From positions 62,001 to 126,000 of the forward strand of contig NZ_VEIY01000004.1 of the NCBI RefSeq assembly GCF_007680845.1: 64,000 bases of DNA, in the 5' to 3' direction. Numbering within the stretch: position 1 is the stretch's first letter; each line of letters starts with the position of its first letter. The translations under genes and the position numbers were made by a program. This document shows positions 32,528 through 39,430 of this stretch, in pieces. This DNA is from Curtobacterium pusillum (GTDB lineage Bacteria; Actinomycetota; Actinomycetes; Actinomycetales; Microbacteriaceae). The notes beneath the pieces were generated by a model. It ran no database searches, had not been told where the DNA came from, and worked only from the letters and a program-made list of their open reading frames with translations.

Positions 32528-33671
32528 CCCGGCTCCGCACCAGGACGGCGAGGGCGCTCGCCGCAGTGACCGCGGCCCCCGCGACGAACGCCGCCGGGTA
32601 CCCGCACGCCGCGACGACCGCGCCGGCGCCGGCCGCTCCGCCCGCCTGCCCGAGCACGAGTGCCACGAAGAGCATCGACGTCCCGGCCGCGGCCCGCTCG
32701 GGATCGATCTCGGTGCTCCACGCGATGAGGGAACCCGTCGCGGCGGTGTACCCCCAGCCGAACACCGCGCAGGACAACAGTGCGAGGACGGTCCACGCGG
32801 GCAGGGTCCCCAGGGCGAGGACGGCGAGCGCGACCGATCCGGCGGTGACCGCCCAGAGCGTGCGGGCGCCGAGCCGGCTCGTCCAGCGGGCGGTCACGAC
32901 GACGGCCGCGCCGCCGGCCCCGAGCGCGATCCACGCCGACACCGACACGACGACCGGGGCGCCGGCGTCGACGAGGACCGAGCGGCCGTAGGTCCAGACG
33001 GCGGCCGATCCGGCGCCGAAGAGGAGCGCGACGGCGATGGGGGAGGCGTGGGCGCGGAGCCACCCTGCCGGCGTGGCCCGGGGGCGCGCTGGCGCCGGGG
33101 GACGCGGGCGGTCGCCGCCCGACGCGACCAGGAGCACGCCGCCGACGACCAGGGCGAAGACCCCCGACCACCCCCACGCGGTGCGCCAGTCCGGCAGGAG
33201 CACGAGCGCGAGCACCCCGGCGCCGACCAGCCCCGGCCCGGTGCCCGCGTTGACGATCGACTGTGCCCGGTCCTGCTCGGCGTCGGGAACCAGCCGGGCG
33301 ACGAGCTGCACCAGCGCGGGCGACGCGAGCCCCGCGCCGGCCGACCCGAGCACCGACGCTGCGCCGAACCAGAGCGGCCCCGACGCCGCCGCCATCCCGA
33401 GCGCCCCGGCGCCCGCGACCAGCGCCGCGGCGGACACGAGCACCCGGGGGAGCCGTCGGGCGAACAGGAACCCGATCACCGCGCCGACGCAGTACACCGC
33501 CGATGCGCCCGCCGAGATCCCGCCCGCGACGTCGGCGCCGAGGCCGAGGTCGTGCTGCACGTCGGGCAGGAACAAGCCGTAGGCCAACCGCACGAGCCCG
33601 TAGGTGGCCGCGATGAGGCCGAGGCCGCTCGCGAGGAACAGCCGCTGCCGGTTCGAAAACGATCGTTTCAC
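32433..33671 (-). CDS. MFS transporter under TetR control
   Basis: 412 aa with 12 predicted helices (YbfB/CynX-like MFS pattern: LIAATYGLVRLAYGLFLPDV, GGISAGASAVYCVGAVIGFL). GTG start overlaps an operator palindrome: codons 2-5 are AAACGATCGTTT. A TAGGCT -10 box lies seven bases upstream. The last 30 residues (Pro/Arg-rich) are encoded antisense to the YCII gene, so the C-terminus may be an extension past an older stop. Divergent from a TetR gene, its probable repressor. Confidence 0.82.
   Translation of the reverse strand: MKRSFSNRQRLFLASGLGLIAATYGLVRLAYGLFLPDVQHDLGLGADVAGGISAGASAVYCVGAVIGFLFARRLPRVLVSAAALVAGAGALGMAAASGPLWFGAASVLGSAGAGLASPALVQLVARLVPDAEQDRAQSIVNAGTGPGLVGAGVLALVLLPDWRTAWGWSGVFALVVGGVLLVASGGDRPRPPAPARPRATPAGWLRAHASPIAVALLFGAGSAAVWTYGRSVLVDAGAPVVVSVSAWIALGAGGAAVVVTARWTSRLGARTLWAVTAGSVALAVLALGTLPAWTVLALLSCAVFGWGYTAATGSLIAWSTEIDPERAAAGTSMLFVALVLGQAGGAAGAGAVVAACGYPAAFVAGAAVTAASALAVLVRSRVRGAGAARSSGCTPPTPRPRRATRSRRPAGP
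33657..33668. promoter_or_regulatory. Operator palindrome AAACGATCGTTT
   Basis: Perfect 12-bp palindrome (with flanking GAA / TTC on one side) located inside codons 2-5 of the MFS gene and 26 bp before the TetR start. Probable TetR binding site. Confidence 0.6.
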
Positions 33672-33678
33672 ATTGGAG

Positions 33679-33694
33679 AGCCTAGGGTGCTCTC
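33679..33694. promoter_or_regulatory. Overlapping divergent -10 boxes of two leaderless genes
   Basis: Plus TAGGGT (33683-33688) is six bases from the tetR ATG; minus TAGGCT (33684-33679) is seven bases from the MFS GTG. The two hexamers share the central TA. Only 23 bp separate the two start codons. Confidence 0.65.
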
Positions 33695-34291
33695 ATGGCG
33701 ATGCGTCCAGGGACCGAGCAGAAGCTCCTCGACGCCGCGGAGGAACTCTTCTTCACGCGGGGCATCGTCGCGACCCCGATAGACGCCGTCCTCGCACGAG
33801 CCGGTGTCTCCAGCGCGACGCTCTACCGCGGGTACCCGAGCAAGGAGTCCCTCGTCGCCGCCGTCCTCGAGCGTCGGCACGACGACTGGCTCGTCGTCTG
33901 GGACGCTGCCGTCGCCGCCGCGCCGGACGACCGGGGGCGGCTGCTCGCGGTGTTCGACGCGCTCGACGCCTACCGCACCACCGAGCGGGGTTCCCGCTGG
34001 TGCGCCTTCCTCGGCACCGCCGCCGAGTACGCCGAGGCCCCGGAGGGCGTGCACGAGGTCCTCGGGCTCGAGACCGGCACGCTCCGCCGACGTCTGACCG
34101 CGTTCGCCGGACCCCTGGTGCCGTCCGGAGCCGCGGAGCTCGCCGACCAGCTCCTCCTCGTCGTCTCGGGCTACCTCGCGATGCGCCTGCGTAACCCGGC
34201 GCTCGGCACCGACACGGCGCGGACGATCGCTGCCGCCCTGCTCAGCGCGGCAGCGGGACGACCTGTTCGGCCAGCAGCCCGAGCCCGATGA
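33695..34291 (+). CDS. TetR-family repressor
   Basis: 198 aa. Helix-turn-helix: KLLDAAEELFFTRGIVATPI and AGVSSATLYRGYPSKESLV. The C-terminal domain contains FLGTAAEYAEAPEGVHEVLG. Leaderless ATG. Divergent from the MFS exporter; the shared 23-bp gap and the operator in the MFS coding start imply joint control. Its 3' end overlaps the convergent lysE-type gene by 50 bp. Confidence 0.88.
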   Translation: MAMRPGTEQKLLDAAEELFFTRGIVATPIDAVLARAGVSSATLYRGYPSKESLVAAVLERRHDDWLVVWDAAVAAAPDDRGRLLAVFDALDAYRTTERGSRWCAFLGTAAEYAEAPEGVHEVLGLETGTLRRRLTAFAGPLVPSGAAELADQLLLVVSGYLAMRLRNPALGTDTARTIAAALLSAAAGRPVRPAARAR

Positions 34292-34904
34292 GCACCATGA
34301 GCACGCCGGACACCTTCGTCACGACGATGCTCGCCCGCGGCCTGGACCCGAGGATCCGCCGTGCCGCGAGCGCGACGAGCAGGTAGACCACCGCGCAGTC
34401 GAGCAGGTGCAGGCTGCCGAGCACGCCCATCTGCACGGGCGCGGGCCAGCCGTGCGGGGACACGAACTGCGGCAGGAGCGCCAGCAGCAGGAGGACCCCC
34501 TTCGGGTTGATGCCGCTCACGCCGGCGCCCCGGAGGAACCGGGTCCGCGCGCTCGCCGCGTCAGCCGCGTCAGCCGCGTCAGCCGCGTCAGCCGGGACCG
34601 CCGCGTCGGCCGAGACCGCAGGCGCGCTCCGCGCGCGGAGCGTGCTCACCCCGAGGTACAGCAGGTACGCCGCCCCGGCGAACGTCAGCACGGCCAGGGC
34701 CGCCGGGTACTCGGTCACGAGCGCCCCGATGCCGAGCGCCACGACGACCACGACGACGACGTACCCGGCCACCATCCCCGCGATCGACGGCAGCACGGAG
34801 CGCGGCTGCAGCCCGGCGGCGATCGCGTACGCCCAGTCCGCTCCGGGGGTGAGTGCGAGCAGGAGCGCGACGGTCCAGAACTGCAGCACGAGGGTCAGGT
34901 CCAC
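34242..34904 (-). CDS. LysE/RhtB-family amino acid exporter
   Basis: 220 aa. About six helices; LLLALTPGADWAYAIAAGLQ is the family's conserved N-terminal TPGPD-like loop (here TPGAD) and GVSGINPKGVLLLLALLPQF the second signature. The cytoplasmic loop has a slippage-type expansion, AADAADAADAAD, encoded by four 9-bp repeats. GTG start eight bases after a TAGCGT. Divergent from an Lrp/AsnC regulator, the classic partner of amino-acid exporters. Confidence 0.87.
   Translation of the reverse strand: MDLTLVLQFWTVALLLALTPGADWAYAIAAGLQPRSVLPSIAGMVAGYVVVVVVVALGIGALVTEYPAALAVLTFAGAAYLLYLGVSTLRARSAPAVSADAAVPADAADAADAADAASARTRFLRGAGVSGINPKGVLLLLALLPQFVSPHGWPAPVQMGVLGSLHLLDCAVVYLLVALAARRILGSRPRASIVVTKVSGVLMVLIGLGLLAEQVVPLPR
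34555..34590. repeat. Four 9-bp repeats GCCGCGTCA in frame
   Basis: Four perfect copies encode the Ala-Ala-Asp repeat of the LysE-type exporter loop. Copy number can change without a frameshift. Confidence 0.85.
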
Positions 34905-34987
34905 AGCCCGAGACGCTACGGAAGATCGGGCGGGATGTGCTCCGGTTCTCCCGCGCGACACCCGGATGTCCTGCAATGATTGCCGCC

Positions 34988-35443
34988 ATGGACGCACTCG
35001 ACCGGGAGATCCTCTCGTTGCTGCAGCACGACGGCCGGATGAGCGCCACCGACCTGGCCGCCGAGGTCGGGCTGAGCCTCTCCTCGTGTCACCGTCGGCT
35101 GAAGGCACTCGAGCAGTCCGGGGCCATCGAGCGGTACCGGGCGGTGGTCTCACCCGAGGCGGTCGGTTTGCACTTCGAGGCGATCGTGTTCGCGACCCTC
35201 GGCCGCACCGACCTCGAGACGATCGGCGGCTTCGAGGAGCGGGTCCGGGCGATGCCGAACGTCGTCGAGGCGCAGCGGCTGTTCGGCGACCCGGACTACC
35301 TCCTGCGTGTCCTCACACGTGACCTCGCCGCCTACCAGGAGTTCTACGACACCGAACTCGGTACCTTGCCCGGTGTGCAGCGGATCTCCTCCACGCTCGT
35401 GATGAAGCGCGTCACCTCCGACGGGACGGTGCCCCTCGCATGA
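34988..35443 (+). CDS. Lrp/AsnC-family regulator
   Basis: 151 aa. N-terminal helix-turn-helix LDREILSLLQHDGRMSATDL, AEVGLSLSSCHRRLKALEQS, then the RAM effector domain (GTLPGVQRISSTLVMK). It probably senses an amino acid and controls the divergent LysE-type exporter. The ATG is the fifth codon of a short upstream run (MIAAM). Its stop overlaps the ATG of the esterase gene (ATGA). Confidence 0.9.
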   Translation: MDALDREILSLLQHDGRMSATDLAAEVGLSLSSCHRRLKALEQSGAIERYRAVVSPEAVGLHFEAIVFATLGRTDLETIGGFEERVRAMPNVVEAQRLFGDPDYLLRVLTRDLAAYQEFYDTELGTLPGVQRISSTLVMKRVTSDGTVPLA

Positions 35444-36321
35444 GCGGCTCGCGTGCCGCGCGGATCACCCGCCGGTCCCTGCTCGTCGGTGGGGCGGCCG
35501 TCGTCGCCGCGGGTGCCACCGCCGAGGCCGTCAACCTCCGCCTCCTGCCCGGCCGGTCGACGATGTACCGGGTGCTCGGGCTGGACGGCCCGGCGGGAAC
35601 CATCCCCGACGTCGACCCGGTGCCCTCCACCTCGGGCTCGTTCGTGTCGTCAGCGCGGAAGGGCGAGACCGTCGGCTGGACGATCGCCGCGCCCGAGGTC
35701 GACGGACCCCTGCCCGTCGCGGTCGCCCTGCACGGCTACGGCGACGACCACACCGACTTCTTCGGCTCCCACCTCGGGTACGACCGGTTCCTCGCCGCGC
35801 ACGTCGCCGCCGGGGGCGCACCCTTCGCGATCGCCTCGGTCGACGGCGGCAACCGCTACTGGCACCGGCGGGCTGACGGCGACGACCCCGCCGCGATGGT
35901 CGTGGACGAGTTCCTCCCCCTGCTCACCGACACCGCCCGGCTCGCGTTCACCGGGTACTCGATGGGCGGGTACGGCGCACTGCACCTCGGCGGGGTGCTC
36001 GGGTCGGCACGGGTCCGGGCGGTCTCCGCGATCAGCCCGGCGCTCTGGACGTCGGCTGGCGACACCGCTCGCGGCGCGTTCGACGACGCCGCCGACTTCC
36101 GCGCGAGCACCGCGCTCGGACGCCAGCGCTCCCTCGACGGGGTCGCGGTCCGCGTCGACTGCGGCACCGGCGACGGCTTCGAGCCCGCGGTCCGCACCTA
36201 CGTCAACGGCTTCGCGGAGCGCCCGGCCGGCGGCTTCGAGCCCGGCGGCCACACGCACGCCTACTGGCGGCGCATGGCGCCGCAGCAGATCGCGTTCCTT
36301 GCGCGGCACCTGCGGTCCTGA
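35440..36321 (+). CDS. Secreted alpha/beta hydrolase with Tat-type signal
   Basis: 293 aa. The N-terminus RAARITRRSLLVGGAAVVAA is a twin-arginine-like signal (RRSLL rather than full RRxFLK). The mature domain resembles esterase D-like or putative-esterase proteins: VALHGYGDDH, nucleophile GYSMGGYG, an acid in DCGTGDGFEP and His in GGHTHAYW. Extracytoplasmic ester hydrolase; the mycolyltransferase (antigen 85) fold is a relative. Coupled to the Lrp gene by a four-base overlap. Family 1 and family 2 repeats follow. Confidence 0.8.
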   Translation: MSGSRAARITRRSLLVGGAAVVAAGATAEAVNLRLLPGRSTMYRVLGLDGPAGTIPDVDPVPSTSGSFVSSARKGETVGWTIAAPEVDGPLPVAVALHGYGDDHTDFFGSHLGYDRFLAAHVAAGGAPFAIASVDGGNRYWHRRADGDDPAAMVVDEFLPLLTDTARLAFTGYSMGGYGALHLGGVLGSARVRAVSAISPALWTSAGDTARGAFDDAADFRASTALGRQRSLDGVAVRVDCGTGDGFEPAVRTYVNGFAERPAGGFEPGGHTHAYWRRMAPQQIAFLARHLRS

Positions 36322-36331
36322 CCCGGGCGCT

Positions 36332-36389
36332 GGACTTCAGGCGCGACCCACGTCCGCCTGCCTGCGCACCTGCGCCGCGCCTCCCGTCC
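36332..36389. repeat. Family 1 copy, degenerate
   Basis: GGACTTCAGGCGCG on the left and CGCGCCTCCCGTCC on the right, 11 bp after the esterase stop. The arms pair with mismatches, and the inner CCTGCGCACCTGCGCC is a partial repeat. A worn copy. Confidence 0.65.
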
Positions 36390-36404
36390 GCCGTCCGCAT
36401 GCCT

Positions 36405-36497
36405 GGTCTTTTCGGGCGTACCAAGTCGAATCGGGCGTACCGGGCCGAACGAAACGACCGGGTACGCCCGAAAAGACCAGGTACGCCCGGAAGGACC
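36405..36497. repeat. Family 2 cluster, four TTCGGGCGTACC units
   Basis: GGTCTTTTCGGGCGTACC (36405-36422) has an exact inverted copy at 36461-36478. A second direct unit (AATCGGGCGTACC, near 36429) and a second inverted unit (GGTACGCCCGGAAGGACC, 36480-36497) make two direct plus two inverted units between convergent genes. Confidence 0.88.
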
Positions 36498-36504
36498 CGG
36501 CGAC

Positions 36505-36987
36505 CTAGGCGCGACCGCGGTTGCGGCGGCGGATCTCCCTCGGCGCCCGCCCGGCCATGAACGACCGCGCGGGGTCGACGAGGAAGCCCTGGCGCAGCGC
36601 CTCACGGCCGACGAGCATCCGGAAGCCCATCTGGTCGCGGTTGCTCAGCGTGACCTCGGCCTGGAAGACGCGCCCAGCGAGGGTGATCTCGGTGAGCACG
36701 ACGATCCGCTCCTGCGTGTGCCCCGTCGAGCTGCGGACGACGCGCCGGTCGTGCACGTCGCACTCGATCGTGACCGCATCGGCGTCGGTGTCCTGCCACG
36801 GGTGCACCGAGAAGCGCACCCGGTCGCCGGGGAGCTCCTCGAGGTCGAATGCGTGCAGCGCCGAGCTCCGGGCGCCGGTGTCCAGCTTGACCTTGATCCA
36901 CGGGATGCCGAGGCCCGGCAGCCCCGCCCACTCCCGCCACCCGGCGACGACGAGTCCGCCGTTCGGGGACTTCGGTTCTCGGGCCAT
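36505..36987 (-). CDS. RimB-like aspartyl/zinc protease (PF05618)
   Basis: 160 aa. KLDTGARSSALHA holds the retropepsin-like D36-T-G motif. RVVRSSTGHTQERIV, LSNRDQMGFRMLVGREALR and FLVDPARSFMAG complete the 'ATP-dependent zinc protease' family that accompanies RimK-type ligases and trims poly-glutamate tails in other bacteria. Divergent from the RimK-like gene at 37075, supporting a tagging and trimming pair. An ATG five codons upstream is possible. The zinc/ATP name of the family is historical. Confidence 0.85.
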   Translation of the reverse strand: MAREPKSPNGGLVVAGWREWAGLPGLGIPWIKVKLDTGARSSALHAFDLEELPGDRVRFSVHPWQDTDADAVTIECDVHDRRVVRSSTGHTQERIVVLTEITLAGRVFQAEVTLSNRDQMGFRMLVGREALRQGFLVDPARSFMAGRAPREIRRRNRGRA

Positions 36988-37074
36988 GTGCTCATCCTGT
37001 CGCATGCGGGGCCGAGCACACGCATGCTTGGATGGGGCGTCGCCGTCGATCCCGGACCCCTCGGAGCACCCCCG

Positions 37075-38268
37075 ATGAAACTCGCCATCCTGTCGCGTGC
37101 CCCGCACGCGTACTCGACCGAGCGCCTCAAGGCCGCAGCGATCGACCGCGGGCACGAGGTCAAGGTGCTCAACACCCTGCGGTTCTCGATCGACCTGACC
37201 GGGGACGACCCCGACCTGCAGTACCGCGGCAAGCTCCTGTCCGACTACGACGCCGTCCTGCCGCGCATCGGGAACTCGATCACCTACTACGGCACCGCGG
37301 TGGTCCGGCAGTTCGAGCAGATGGACGTCTACACGCCGAACACCGCGAACGGCATCACGAACTCGCGCGACAAGCTCCGGGCGAACCAGATCCTCTCCCG
37401 GCACGACATCGGCATGCCGGCGACCACGTTCGTGGCGGGCCGCGCGGACGTCCGCGGGGCGATCGAGCGGGTCGGGGGCGCTCCGGTCGTGATCAAGCTG
37501 CTCGAGGGCACGCAGGGCATCGGCGTGATCCTCGCACCGGAGGCGAAGGTCGCCGAGTCGATCGTCGAGACGCTCCACTCGACGAAGCAGAACGTCCTCA
37601 TCCAGTCGTTCATCTCGGAGAGCCGCGGCAAGGACATCCGCGCGCTCGTCGTCGGCGACCGGGTGGTCGCGGCGATGCGCCGGAGTGCGTCCGGCGACGA
37701 GTTCCGGTCGAACGTGCACCGTGGTGGGACGGTCGAGCAGGTCACGCTCACCCCGGAGTACGAGGAAGCCGCGGTCCGCTCGGCGCAGATCATGGGCCTG
37801 CGCGTCGCCGGGGTCGACATGCTCGAGGGGAACGACGGACCGCTCGTGATGGAGGTCAACTCGTCGCCGGGCCTCGAGGGCATCGAGCGCGCCACGGGCC
37901 TCGACATCGCCGGCGCGATCATCGACTTCATCGCGAACCAGGTCGCGTTCCCGGAGATCGACGTCCGCCAGCGACTCTCGGTGTCGACCGGCTACGGCGT
38001 GGCCGAACTCCTCGTGCACACCAACGCCGACCTGGTCGGGAAGACCATCAAGGAGTCGGGGCTGTGGGACCGGGACATCACCGTCCTGACGCTGCACCGC
38101 GGGTCGAGCGTGATCCCGAACCCGCGCAGCGGCGTCGCCCTCGAGCCCGGCGACCGACTGCTCTGCTTCGGCAAGCTCGAGGAGATGCGGTCGATGATCC
38201 CCGAGCGGCGGAAGCGTCGCGCGAAGCTCCGGAAGCTGCCCAAGGAGCCGCGCCCGACCGAGGTCTGA
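37075..38268 (+). CDS. RimK-type ATP-grasp ligase with TrkA-C domain
   Basis: 397 aa. Residues 1-290 are a RimK-like alpha-L-glutamate ligase: NSITYYGTAVVRQFE, NGITNSRDKLRANQILSRHD, VVIKLLEGTQGIGV (ATP-grasp), IRALVVGDRVVAAMRRSA and VDMLEGNDGPLVMEVNSSPG (Mg ligands). Residues 310-380 form a TrkA-C/RCK-C module (GYGVAELLVHTNADLVGKTI, ALEPGDRLLCFGKLEEM). It would ligate amino acids, typically glutamate, to a protein or cofactor carboxylate. The regulatory TrkA-C tail suggests control by a small ligand. GGAG precedes the ATG. Confidence 0.88.
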   Translation: MKLAILSRAPHAYSTERLKAAAIDRGHEVKVLNTLRFSIDLTGDDPDLQYRGKLLSDYDAVLPRIGNSITYYGTAVVRQFEQMDVYTPNTANGITNSRDKLRANQILSRHDIGMPATTFVAGRADVRGAIERVGGAPVVIKLLEGTQGIGVILAPEAKVAESIVETLHSTKQNVLIQSFISESRGKDIRALVVGDRVVAAMRRSASGDEFRSNVHRGGTVEQVTLTPEYEEAAVRSAQIMGLRVAGVDMLEGNDGPLVMEVNSSPGLEGIERATGLDIAGAIIDFIANQVAFPEIDVRQRLSVSTGYGVAELLVHTNADLVGKTIKESGLWDRDITVLTLHRGSSVIPNPRSGVALEPGDRLLCFGKLEEMRSMIPERRKRRAKLRKLPKEPRPTEV

Positions 38269-38329
38269 GGGCCCTGAACGAGCGCTGTCCGCCGCCGTTC
38301 AGCGCATCCGGATCGCGTACCCAGGCCAG

Positions 38330-39430
38330 ATGCGGAAGTATGTGTCGGTGACGATCATGACGGAACGGCCGATCGACCAGGCGACGAGCAGCGAAACCGA
38401 GCGGCCGGGCAACGCGACGGCCAAGCACGACAACGTCGCGCTGCTCTCGGTCGCGACGACCGTGGCCGAACGCGTGACGACCTCGGCCGACATCGAGGAG
38501 AAGCTCCGCGGCGTGCTCCGCCGACTGCGCCTGCCGATGGGGCTGCTCGAACGCGTGGCAGGCGTGAAGGAACGCCGGAACTGGGGCGAGGGTCAGTCCT
38601 TCCAGGACGCCGCGATCGACGCCGGCCGCCGTGCCATGGCCGAGGCGGGCATCCGCCCCGAGGACGTCGGGCTCCTCATCAACACCTCCGTGACCCGACC
38701 GCACCTCGAGCCGTCGGTCGCCGTCCGGCTGCACCACGGCCTCGGGCTGCCGTCGTCGGCGATCAACTTCGACATCGCGAACGCATGCCTCGGGTTCGTC
38801 AACGCGATGAGCGTCGCCGCGGGCATGATCGACTCCGGGCAGATCAAGTACGCGCTCGTGGTGGACGGCGAGGACGCCGACCAGGTGCAGCTCAACACGA
38901 TCGAGCGCCTCAACCAGGGCGGCCGGAACCGCAAGGACTTCATGAGCGAGTTCGCCAGCCTGACGCTCGGCTCCGGTGCGGCCGCTGCCGTGCTCGGCCC
39001 GGCGGACATGCACCCGGGCGGGCACCGGATCGTCGGCGGCGTCACCCGCGCGGCGACCCAGTGGTACGACCTCTGCGTCGGCAGCGTCGACGGCATGTTC
39101 ACCGACGCGAAGATGCTGCTCAAGGGCGGCATGGAGCTCGTCGTCGCCGCCTGGAACGAAGCGCGCTCCCACTTCGACTGGGCCGACATGGACCGGTACG
39201 TGCTGCACCAGGTCTCCGACGTGCACACGAACGCGTTCGTCGAGGCGATCGGCGTCCCGCGCGACAAGGTCCCCACGACCTACGAGCGGTTCGGCAACGT
39301 CGGTCCGGCGTCGATCCCGATCACCCTGGCCGACGAGGTTGCCCGCGGCTCGATCCGTCCCGGCGACCGGGTGTTCCTCGGTGGCGTCGGCTCGGGCATC
39401 AACACGGCGATGATGGAGCTGCGCTGGTGA
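38330..39430 (+). CDS. oleA: OleA, acyl-CoA head-to-head condensing thiolase
   Basis: 366 aa. Thiolase fold with catalytic C153 (ANACLGF), H293 (LHQVSDVH) and N323 (FGNVGPAS). LINTSVTRPHLEPSVAVRLH and LVVDGEDADQVQLNTIERL match OleA rather than FabH. It joins two fatty acyl-CoAs head to head to a 2-alkyl-3-keto acid, the first step of long-chain olefin synthesis. Assignment rests also on the oleBC and oleD genes directly behind. ATG at 38357 (MTERPIDQ) is an alternative start since conservation begins near residue 35. Its stop overlaps the GTG of oleBC. Confidence 0.92.
   Translation: MRKYVSVTIMTERPIDQATSSETERPGNATAKHDNVALLSVATTVAERVTTSADIEEKLRGVLRRLRLPMGLLERVAGVKERRNWGEGQSFQDAAIDAGRRAMAEAGIRPEDVGLLINTSVTRPHLEPSVAVRLHHGLGLPSSAINFDIANACLGFVNAMSVAAGMIDSGQIKYALVVDGEDADQVQLNTIERLNQGGRNRKDFMSEFASLTLGSGAAAAVLGPADMHPGGHRIVGGVTRAATQWYDLCVGSVDGMFTDAKMLLKGGMELVVAAWNEARSHFDWADMDRYVLHQVSDVHTNAFVEAIGVPRDKVPTTYERFGNVGPASIPITLADEVARGSIRPGDRVFLGGVGSGINTAMMELRW

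Noticed and set aside
23058-36497. Repeat clusters as CRISPR arrays
   Set aside because: Units are 12-18 bp, in mixed orientation, with irregular short gaps and no cas genes.
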